A stretch of DNA of 64,000 nt. It comes from Mytilinidion resinicola (taxonomy: Eukaryota; Ascomycota; Dothideomycetes; Mytilinidiales; Mytilinidiaceae). Made by a program: the position numbers and the translations under genes. Below the pieces are notes generated by a model. The model was not told the DNA's origin, ran no database searches, and was given only the letters and a program-made list of their open reading frames with translations. The stretch spans positions 1,808,512-1,872,511 of the forward strand of contig NW_022985439.1 in assembly GCF_010093595.1 (NCBI RefSeq). The letters run 5' to 3'. This document shows, in pieces, positions 55,891 through 64,000 of the stretch. The number at the start of each line of letters is the position of its first letter. Position 1 is the first letter of the stretch.

Positions 55891-56878
55891 TCATCCTTGC
55901 GCCTTCCCATCACTATTGGCTCCGCCGCCAGTCACACTAGCCACAAACTCATTGTATCGGAATACCTCCCCTCGCCCTCCTTGCCCGCCAAGTCCCATTC
56001 CCTTCCCTCCTTTGCTGAACGCCTTCCGACCACTGAACCCCTCCACCACCTTATCAATCTCTCTCTCGCTCAGCTTGCTCTCGCCGGGCTCAGGCGCCGT
56101 ATGTAACAGAGCATCCTTCAACTCCGCCAGGTCGATCTGACCCGAGTCGTCGTCATCGAATGCGGAGAATGCCGCATTAAGCTCGGACGGATGCGACAAT
56201 GGTGCGAGTAATCCAGCCAGTGTGTTCAAGTATGTTGCCAGGTTCATCGTTTGGAATCCGGCGGGAAAGTATGCAGATAATGAGGCAGGCGAGCTGTCCA
56301 GTCCCAGCTGGTTCAGCATCTCGGCGACGTCGGCTGCGGCGATGGTGCCAGTGTTGGAGCGATCGAGCACGCTGAAGGATTCGCGCATGCTATGGAGGAG
56401 AGGGGGTGGTATTTTGGTCATTGCGTCGCCGGAGCTGGCGGTACGCGTGAGGGGTACGGGGCGTGAAGACGATGCTCTTGGTGAGTCCGTGTCGTCGTAT
56501 GAGGGGAGAGGGTCAGTTGGCCGGAGCGTGGCAGCTGTGGCGCTGGAACGCGTTGGCGATGTCGGTGGTTCTGGTGTAGCGGTCGTCCCGCGGGTTGTGA
56601 GCCATGTTGGCGGGGCGTTGCTGGTTGCGGTTGGGCGAAGGGACGCTTGTGAGATTTTCTCCGGCGATAGATTGGAAGGAGTGGAGGGTTTGAGGGGAGA
56701 GCTGGTAGGCGTTGTGGCTCTGACGGTTGCTGGAGAGGTGAGAGGGGAGTTTGGCCGTCTGAAGGGTGATGTGCGCGGGCTATTGAAGGAGAGTGGAGAG
56801 GGCTTGTATGGGTTTGGAGTGGCAGACTGGAATTGTGAGCGCACGGAAGCAAATCCTGGCAATTTTCATACATACCAT
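55891..56878 (-). CDS. EF-hand protein (calmodulin / myosin light chain-like) with disordered N-terminus
   Basis: The ATG (56878-56876) forms a three-base coding exon followed by a 49-base intron (GTATGT...CCAG); exon 2 is 56826-55891, total 312 residues, starting MSATPNPYKPSPLSFNS. The first ~140 residues are Ser/Pro/Thr-rich and disordered. EF-hand 1 (SFSVLDRSNTGTIAAADVAE) has a weak loop and EF-hand 2 (FDDDDSGQIDLAEL) a canonical 12-residue Ca2+ loop. The layout resembles fungal proteins with a calmodulin-like C-terminus that may bind myosin or other IQ partners. Function is not established. Confidence 0.85.
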
Positions 56879-57323
56879 GACTATTTATCGTGTAGTAGAA
56901 GTGCTGTGAAGTGTGACGAATGATCCTAATCGCGTAGAGCCTGTGGTGTTGATGTTTGGCCTACTTGGAATTGGCGCGGCAACCGCCGAGGGCACGTGAC
57001 CTGGGCGTCGAAATAAAGTTGTTAGCGTGCTGGCTTCTACGCAAGGCCATGCGCAACGCAGTGCTCGGGGGTCTCTCCGCAGTGCAGCAATCCGATGCAC
57101 GAGAGGGGACGCTACCAGGCTACTCGGCTCCTGAAATCACCCAATTCGATTCCTCCACCCTCGTCAATTATGCCTTGACTCCCTCCTTTCGCTCTACAGC
57201 AACCCTATACCTATTTGCGCCATCCCTATCCGGCAGGACACCCAGGGCGCATTCCTCCATCCCTCAAGATCCTGGTGATCGTCTTCCAGGGACGGACTTG
57301 ACCCTGATATTGGATAGACCCGA

Positions 57324-59934
57324 ATGGCTTCAGCGATGGCCCAACGCCCGTCTGTCAATGGCGTTCCCTCTGCCCAACACGTCCTCCAGCGCCAATCGTC
57401 CCTTTCCTCCTTCCCTCAGCCTCAATCCCGCTCGCCGTCGTCCCAATCTACGCGAAATACCCGCCCTGGGCGCTCTCCGCAGCCGCCGACTGTCAGAGAG
57501 TCAGGAGGCTCCTCTGAATCCTCAGCAAGCCTCTCCCACGAATCCTCCATGTCCGTCCTACCAAGTGCCCCGAAACGCAGATTGCGCTCGCAATACCCCG
57601 CCGAGTCATCCGAGAATCATGTCGAGTACATTCTGGTCGCATCGTTTGACATTGACCATGGATCCGTCATGGAGCACCAATACCCAGCTCCCATCAGTGG
57701 AGACGAGCACATGTTAGCTGAATTGATGTTGCCAGATCAAACCCACATGCGCAGTCAGGATTGGACAATCTTCTTCCTGCATAAGGACACGAGCGCAGAG
57801 GAAGAGGCCAGGGAAGAGCGGAGAGAGCGGAGAAGACAGAGGCGGAGACGGAAGGAGGGTCTGGATGGTGACGATCCAGCGACGAATGGAGGCGAGGCCA
57901 ACGAGGATATGGAGGGTCTAGATGATGATGATTTCGACACCGAAGACGAAGAGGACGAAGAGGATGACGGCATTGAGGGGCCTCCCCTCGTATATGTGTT
58001 GAATCTTGTTAATACCAAGCAAGATATCACGGTTAAAAGGTAAGCTTACAGCCCTTCACTTAGAGACAATAGCCGGCTGATCCCTATCAAAGAGGCGCAA
58101 TTGTCAAGGCTATGGCCATATGTACGCGGCATTCCTTTTTACATATTTACAAGGTATGGACCATAGGCCAATGTATTGTCGTTGCCATATTGATCATGTT
58201 TAGCCTCTTCTCCTCTTGGCGCTCGAGGAGTACTTCCGTGTTCCTGTTCCTGAGACGCTCGCTTCTCTATATAACGCCGTGAATTCGATGGACCTCTCCC
58301 TGATGCCAAAGCTATCGCCCTTAGAGGGTTTCATTCTTCAAGCTAGCGACGCCAAAGACATGTTCGTAGAGAAGTTTGACCAGATGATCAAACAGCGTAT
58401 GATTGAGGATGCTGAACGAAATTCAGTACCTTCCTCATCAGGGTCGAACATGTCTCCAGCACGGCACAACGCTACCAAATACGTTCTTCCACGAGATACT
58501 CACGAGTTCGACTCGCGTGTGCATTATAACGGTATTCCCGTACCGATCAAAGTGCCAACAGCCATCAGCCCCGAGACCGTTGGCGACTTCTCTCTGATTA
58601 AGCTGATTCAGACTTTCTCGACACCACATGCCACTTCTCCGCAGCCATTCGCCCTTCATCCCCATCTCACTACGAGCGGTGCCTACACTCACCCCATAAT
58701 TGTTCTCGTCAATGCGCTACTTACTCAAAAACGTATCGTCTTTCTCGGTCACAACAGGCCATCTGGAGAGGTAGCCGAGGCTGTACTGGCTGCATGTGCA
58801 CTCGCTTCTGGTGGCCAGCTCCGAGGCTTCACTCGGCACGCGTTTCCATACACTGACCTTACCAAGATCGACGATCTACTGAAAGTTCCTGGCTTTATCG
58901 CTGGTGTAACAAATCAAATCTTCACGCATAAAGTAGAATGGTGGGACTTGCTTTGTGACCTTCCCACAGGTCGTATGAAGATCAGTAGCCGCATTGAAGC
59001 CGCTCCTGTCTCCGAAGGGGTACAATTCTTCCAACAACAGCAAGCTGGGCTTGGAGGCAACCCAAGCATTGGCGCACAGATCGCCAGTGCAGTGACAGCA
59101 GGCGAAGGTAAGGGCGCTGTCGACTTGACTGGCGATAATGCCTTCATGGATGGCTTGTTGCAAGCAATTGCCAACCGTCACGGCGAGGCTGCCATCCGAA
59201 GTAAATGGCGTTTCTGGGTCCTCAAGTTTACGCGCTTAGCTGCTGCATTCGAGGAACTCGTATACGGCGCGTCCGCATTGTACATCGGACCGCACGAGAC
59301 CGAGGACGGAGCAGGCGCATATGGCGTATCCGGACACGGCTACGTCTGGAACGACGACATATCCCGCATGAAAGAGCTAGCTGCGAACACCCATCGTATC
59401 GAAGGATGGCGGGTTACTCGGAGCTATTTCACATTCATCCAAGATCTAGCAAGGCGGTGGGAGAAGCGACCTGTGCGCGGGATCGACCTACAACATCAGC
59501 ACGATCGACTTCGTTGCGCAAGGCTTAGTCACGACCAAAGTGCCGCCATCTACCTCGCTTTCGCTCAGGCTGTGGAAGAGGCCGGTCCTAGCTACTCGCC
59601 GTCTGACTCGATGGCGGATCTTTCATCCGGCGTCAACAGTATCAGTATGGATGCGAGTGGTGAGTTGTCGCCGCGGAGACCACCGAGCGAGCAGCTGCAG
59701 TACGACACCATTCTGCAACTGCTGACAGTCGTCCCGGAGACGAACAGCGGCCTGTTCTACATTTCCTTAGGACTATTCCACCCACGGCCAGACGTACGCA
59801 TCGCAGTTGTCAAGCTGCTGGAGCGTATCGTGGAGCATCCTGCAGGCCGACATTTCTGGGCTAGCCTAGGTCGATTCGCAAAGCTAGCGTTTTTCAGAGT
59901 AAAGAGAGAGGAGGAGACTGGAGCGGGGAGGTGA
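57324..59934 (+). CDS. AFI1: AFI1/SPA-domain polarity protein (DENN-like)
   Basis: Three exons, 57324-58039, 58093-58153 and 58204-59934, join in phase to 835 residues. The AFI1 N-terminal domain opens at [21 protein letters not shown] charged loop ([14 protein letters not shown]; acidic run) follows, then [20 protein letters not shown]. The SPA (stabilisation of polarity axis) half contains [40 protein letters not shown] and [19 protein letters not shown]. Afi1 is a DENN-related partner of the GTPase Arf3 and helps keep polarity landmarks at growth sites; in hyphae a role in tip growth is inferred. Divergent from the EF-hand gene. Confidence 0.88.
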
Positions 59935-60417
59935 TACGAGTGACTGATGAGATCGCCTCATTCGGCCGTCAGTGGTTCATCACAGCATGATTTACGAGAC
60001 GATGAAGTGGTACGGGTGTGCCAATTGGAAGATTTACAAGCATTTTCGTGGATTTAAACTACCTATTGCGGAAGACGAGCTCTCAGCATAAGATTTTCCA
60101 TATACCATTGCGTTATACAGTGTAAGCATCGTCTGAGTCATTTAAAGAGCCCCAAGAGGGCAAATTATCAAAGACTTCTTTCACTTTACCATGCTCTATT
60201 AGCAGTCACCCACATCACATGCTTCACGCCGCAAGACTAGGTGTTGAGGTAAGGTTTGCTTGAGTGCTGATGTGGAGTATCTAAGCCTTTGCAGTTGTTG
60301 GTGTGAAGTCGCTGTTGAAGCCCTTCTCTCCATCCACATGTGGAAGGTTTCTTTTAGTAGGTCTCTCGACATTGGTGTGAACTGTATCGGGTCTGTCTCC
60401 ATCCTCGTCATACATCG
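59935..60417. other. intergenic between AFI1 and the first F-box gene
   Basis: Shared 3' flank of convergent genes. No frame is supported. Confidence 0.5.
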
Positions 60418-61056
60418 TCAAGCACTGGGGAACCAGGTCTCACGGTGACTCTGCAACATCGCAATCTCCTTCACCAAGCGTCCCATACGGACACCAGTCT
60501 CGTCGCGCACGTTGAAGGGGAAGCTGGAGATATAGTGCACTTCGATTTTCGTGCACGGCGGACTGGCCACCTGCATATCCTGCCACGTCGCCCGGTGATC
60601 GGTGTCGGCGCCAGGTGTAGCGAGGCCGATCATCGGCATGGTGAACTCGAACGGTCGGATCGCTCTCAATTCGATAGTGGAGGTATCTTGAGCACGAGGA
60701 TTGCGAATTTGGTTTCTCCTGAAACCCGGCGGGTCTTCGACTTCGCTACTACGCGGCTTCAGGAAGGGATTGAGATGCTTGGCCGTGATGACCTTGACGA
60801 CTTGAGGCGGATCATACACCCGACCATTCCAGCCGGCGTAAGTGACCTCTTCTTCTTCGTATATGGCTGGTGGCGAGGACGGGTGGCGAGGCGTGAGCCA
60901 CATAGCTTGCTGGAGTGGAGAGGAGTTATCAATGGCTTCCTTCCACTGCTTGCAGACGCGCTGAGCTTGGAAGATATTCTGAATTGGAAGCTTGAGGAGG
61001 ATGAATTCGAGCAGCTCGGTGACGCCGAGGACGCGTTTGGCTGCTGACGCCTCCAT
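60418..61056 (-). CDS. F-box protein, paralogue A
   Basis: A 212-residue single-exon frame. The N-terminus is an F-box (TELLEFILLKLPIQNIFQAQ, then RVCKQWKEAIDNSSPLQQAM) that would bind Skp1 in an SCF ubiquitin ligase. The rest is unique to this subfamily: TWQDMQVASPPCTKIEVHY and RDETGVRMGRLVKEIAML. It lies head to head with a paralogue at 61696. Target is unknown. Confidence 0.85.
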   Translation of the reverse strand: MEASAAKRVLGVTELLEFILLKLPIQNIFQAQRVCKQWKEAIDNSSPLQQAMWLTPRHPSSPPAIYEEEEVTYAGWNGRVYDPPQVVKVITAKHLNPFLKPRSSEVEDPPGFRRNQIRNPRAQDTSTIELRAIRPFEFTMPMIGLATPGADTDHRATWQDMQVASPPCTKIEVHYISSFPFNVRDETGVRMGRLVKEIAMLQSHRETWFPSA

Positions 61057-61695
61057 TTTTTCTATTATGGAGGTGGTATGGCGACTATGGATGAGGAAGC
61101 TGGATGGGCGTTGTGAGCTAGGATTGTTGTGGTTTTAAGGTGAGTTCGGTCCGTTATTGTACCGAGATGTCACGGGCTGGCCCAAGACACCTACCAAAAC
61201 ATTCACTAAGACGTGTCTCAGGAAGAACACCAAGACAGGGATTCACCTATAGTATAGCTATAAACTAGCCCCACGGCCCTCCACAGCTCTTTATAGTACA
61301 TTAATTTATTTACTTCAACTCCTTAAACCTATGCCCATGATACGAGAGGATCATGCTAATTTGACTTGATATGGTCCCATTCACCGACCGTTCTTGGCCG
61401 AGGATACTCCGTTATAATTCTCTTGATCTAGTGATAGGCAAGTTCAGGCTATAAAAGCATATACACTAGCACTGCAGGGCGTGATGATGGAAACAAAAAC
61501 TCTAAAAAGCGCTTCTAGTGAACAGCGGCTAAGAGCGGAAGTTGTAGCAGAATGCCACCATGACGAAAGGTGAATGGAAGTGCATAGATTCAAGTCAAAC
61601 ACAAAAACCCCTCCGTCATTGAAGAACCTAGAACCTCACCGATAACAACCACGATCGCAGCTCACAACATCCACTGCCGCCATCTCACCCCGAAA
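61057..61695. promoter_or_regulatory. bidirectional promoter between two paralogous F-box genes
   Basis: 639 bases separate the two start codons. No TATA element was recognised. Both genes start with nearly the same codons, which suggests an inverted duplication with the promoter between the copies. Confidence 0.5.
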
Positions 61696-62523
61696 ATGGA
61701 GGCGTCGGCGACCAGCCGTGCCCTCGGTATCACCGAGCTTCTTGAGCTTGTCCTTCTCGAGCTTCCTCAACGAGACCTCTACCAGGCCCAGCGCATCTGC
61801 AAAGGCTGGAAAACCGTCATTTCCAACTCCTCCCCCATCCAAGAAGTCATGTGGCTCTCGCCCGCCAGTCCCTCCTCACCACCCGCCAAGTACGAAAAGA
61901 CTGAGACCCTCCTCGACTATCCCCTCGTCATCAAATACCTCTCCACCTCCCACCTGAACCCCCTTTTCCACGGCCGCTACGACCCCGATCCTTCCCTATC
62001 CGGACCGACTTGGAAGGTAGAACCAGGCAACAACGATGACGATGGCGACATAATCCACGTGGAATCTCTAAACAAGATCCTACCTTTCTTACCGACGACC
62101 GACTATGGAGCATCCAATGTCAACTGCAAGGCTACGTGGGAGCAAATGCAGGTAGCGAGCCCGCCTTGCAAGGCCATCCAGATAGCGAGGATCTGGGAAG
62201 CTCCTCTGGTCCTTCGAGATGAGACTGGGGTCCGCATGGGACAGTTGGTGAGGGTGATTGCGTCGTTGGAGCGGGCCCACCGTGCTGCAGAGGCTGCAGC
62301 GAGGGCTAGAGCAGATGCAAGAGCCGAAGAGGAACGAATCGCAGCGCGTACGAGGGGTCGTAGGACTGGTGTGTATTTTCCTGTGTATTCGCCTAGGAGC
62401 CCCACCTCCTATTCGGGTTATCAGCCTCACTCGCCTAAGAGAGGGGGAGGTAAAGCTGCAAAACCAGGTGGTCGCTGTGGGGACGAAGTGGATGGCCCGC
62501 CGGGCAATCCGTGGGTTGAGTGA
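61696..62523 (+). CDS. F-box protein, paralogue B
   Basis: A 275-residue single-exon frame and clear paralogue of the gene at 60418-61056: same start (MEASA), F-box (TELLELVLLELPQRDLYQAQ) and the shared downstream block TWEQMQVASPPCKAIQIAR and RDETGVRMGQLVRVIASLE. It differs by a longer C-terminus: an Ala/Arg/Glu helix, then a Ser/Pro/Tyr/Gly-rich tail ending GPPGNPWVE. Probably an SCF adaptor. Confidence 0.85.
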   Translation: MEASATSRALGITELLELVLLELPQRDLYQAQRICKGWKTVISNSSPIQEVMWLSPASPSSPPAKYEKTETLLDYPLVIKYLSTSHLNPLFHGRYDPDPSLSGPTWKVEPGNNDDDGDIIHVESLNKILPFLPTTDYGASNVNCKATWEQMQVASPPCKAIQIARIWEAPLVLRDETGVRMGQLVRVIASLERAHRAAEAAARARADARAEEERIAARTRGRRTGVYFPVYSPRSPTSYSGYQPHSPKRGGGKAAKPGGRCGDEVDGPPGNPWVE

Positions 62524-62864
62524 GCTGGGTAGGTGTATGAGAGTCTGGGGGTTGTGCTACTTTATGAGGAGCATAAAGGCGGATTTGACAGTGTTGACAC
62601 CGACCATCGATAGGCCCACGGATTCATGTTGTTCACTCGTCAAGGGACTTTTCAGTCGGGGATGGAGACGAGAGTAGAAGTTGAATGGCTAGCCTTTCGA
62701 TAGACACGAAAACGTCCAAAGATATCCTACCTGAAATACCTACCAGTGGACTGTGACACATATGATGAGCGTGAGTTCTCTCAAATCCTAGTGTAATGAG
62801 AGGCGAAAGTGAGTTCAGCATGCTCCACCTAAGTTACTCGCCCTTATTCCGATTCCATATCTCA
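62524..62864. other. intergenic, no gene seen
   Basis: 3' flank of paralogue B. A frame at 62258-62677 overlaps the F-box gene and has no protein-like pattern. Confidence 0.5.
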
Positions 62865-63686
62865 TTACAAGAACAAAAGTTTAACTAGAGTACTGCAGAA
62901 ACTCAGCAAAACCACAATAGAAGCACCCCATAGAAGCGTGCGCGCCGTGGCTAAAAGCTCGCTCGGGTCAAAGACAACGCCCAAGAAGAGAGGGAAAGTG
63001 ACCGCAGCCACATACGTCCAGCGAACCCTGTTGAAGAATAAGACAGGAGCGAGCACCCACGGCAAATACGTCCAGAAGAACCGCTGGCACTCCCAAAGGA
63101 AGGTTCCGACAGTTACGAGAAAAGCACTGCCGTCCAAGATCTTTGTGATCCAAAATCTGTCGTATTCTGGACGGCGCAGCTCCCATTGTGGCATGAATGC
63201 GGACATATAGAGCTCAACCAAAAGTAGGGAGATTTCGAGCACCACTGCGATCATTGTCACAATTGGGAGAATACCCCCAAGCGCATGAAGGAAGTTATCT
63301 CTTAGATCTCTCGGTGCAGAACGAACGCGTTGCGCGAACAAATGAGCGCATTGCTGGAGCCAACCACCGCGCCGCTCGAGCTCAGCCGCACTCATCCCCG
63401 TAAAAAAGGCCGGAGTCCTGTCGCTCTTCTAACTCGAACTATCCAGCAACGGGATCCACGTTGTAGCATCTTTCGTTGAACTAAGAACATCCCGTTTTAG
63501 TTCGTCGATGATGTTAGCAATCAAGGCTTCGTGGTGCCACAGAATTTCCAAGTGGGAGCTTAGATTTAAGCGCTTGAAGTTGAACCATTTGTAGCCCTAG
63601 ACGTCTTCGTTGAATCAGCCATGCCTGACATAGAACCTGGGGTTCCTGTTATCCCATCCGCGGTCTACGAATATGTTGTCGTCCAT
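62865..63686 (-). pseudogene. Multi-pass membrane protein gene with in-frame stops
   Basis: From the ATG at 63686 one frame reads MDDNIFVDRGWDNRN, a TGA and a TAG, then YKWFNFKRLNLSSHLEILWH and TKDATTWIPLLDSSS, a TAG at 63431, then KSDRTPAFFTG and the clean frame MSAAELERRGGWL (63395) with about four membrane helices (LGGILPIVTMIAVVLEISLL; GASIVVLLSFCSTLV). A 33-base phase-0 segment would remove the first two stops, but that is too short for a fungal intron. The 63395 frame alone (176 residues) could still be a small intact gene. No family is recognised. Confidence 0.45.
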
Positions 63687-63834
63687 GGTGTTCTCTTAGG
63701 ATTTCAGCGAGCTCTGAAATGACTACTAGTAAAATCTGTGAAGGGGTGTTGATAGAACGCAAATAATCAGAATAATGCGGCTGTTCTATTGTAAGTCTTG
63801 GAAGTCAATTCATGAGGAGAGCTTGGGTTTTGTT

Positions 63835-64000
63835 TTAGGGGTTTCTGGGTATACTGTAATGTGTTCGTGCTTCAAAAAACTTTAGGCCATTAACAAAGGC
63901 CGTCTTGCCCGCCCGGCGGATGAAAAAGGGCAACATAGGCAGCATCAAAGGCCCTGCCAACAACCCAAACACAAAGTAGACCAAGAACCGCAGGCCAACT
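63835..64000 (-). CDS. 3' end of a membrane protein gene (truncated by window edge)
   Basis: Minus-strand frame entering from the right edge and ending in TAA at 63837-63835: RFLVYFVFGLLAGPLMLPML, then FIRRAGKTAFVNGLKFFEAR and HYSIPRNP. One hydrophobic helix is seen. The frame is free of stops for all of its 54 codons. The rest of the gene lies outside. Confidence 0.5.
   Translation of the reverse strand, partial: VGLRFLVYFVFGLLAGPLMLPMLPFFIRRAGKTAFVNGLKFFEARTHYSIPRNP

Noticed and set aside
58000..58200. CRISPR arrays or bacterial operon features anywhere in the window
   Set aside because: None seen, and the intron-rich gene structure is fungal; the repeats found are not spacer-like.

Overview
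The window looks like nuclear DNA of a filamentous ascomycete (Pezizomycotina, most likely a dothideomycete). Genes lie on both strands, are split by short introns of about 45 to 70 bases with GTRNGT donors and CTAAC-like branch sites, and are spaced by roughly 0.5 to 1.5 kb. Recognisable families include TAF5, MED11, RPL12, QRI7, a CCC1-type transporter, AFI1, HET, Zn2Cys6 factors and patatin lipases. Species cannot be named from sequence alone. All splice models here were read by eye and checked only for reading phase.

Layout. 0-1.4 kb: 3' tail of a pogo/Fot-type transposase and part of a dispersed ~160 bp repeat family. 1.4-5.4 kb: TAF5 (-) and MED11 (+) head to head. 5.4-5.9 kb: repeat units, including an inverted pair. 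6-15.4 kb: an F-box-like nuclear protein, a GPI-type phosphoesterase, a GT8 glycosyltransferase, RPL12, a DUF2855 protein, then a degenerate tandem array of the same repeat. 15.7-23.8 kb: a three-exon Ser/Pro/Arg repeat protein, a small secreted cysteine-rich protein, a 1083-residue HET protein with membrane helices, and a basic nuclear protein. 24-31 kb: CCC1-type transporter, a decayed cysteine-rich repeat gene, and QRI7. 30.7-38.8 kb: patatin lipase, two conserved fungal proteins and a GNAT acetyltransferase. 40-48.3 kb: an apple-like secreted protein with seven exons, an odd RING protein, and an MFS transporter convergent with a Zn2Cys6 regulator. 49-55.3 kb: a membrane-anchored protein with a damaged 5' end, an unknown two-helix protein, and an unusual composite regulator. 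55.9-64 kb: EF-hand protein, AFI1, two head-to-head paralogous F-box genes, and membrane-protein remnants at the right edge.

The most striking locus is at 54932-51809 (-). Phase-consistent exons join a bZIP-type basic region, a GRF zinc finger, a Zn2Cys6 DNA-binding cluster and a cytochrome b5-like haem domain. The last two are in the same uninterrupted exon. This would be a DNA-binding protein with a haem or redox module. A partial, stop-ridden tandem copy of the bZIP exon lies just upstream.

Other points to follow up: a phase-neutral optional 143-codon exon extension in TAF5, a RING finger lacking its histidine ligand, several genes with in-frame stops that look like decay, and the dispersed repeat family.
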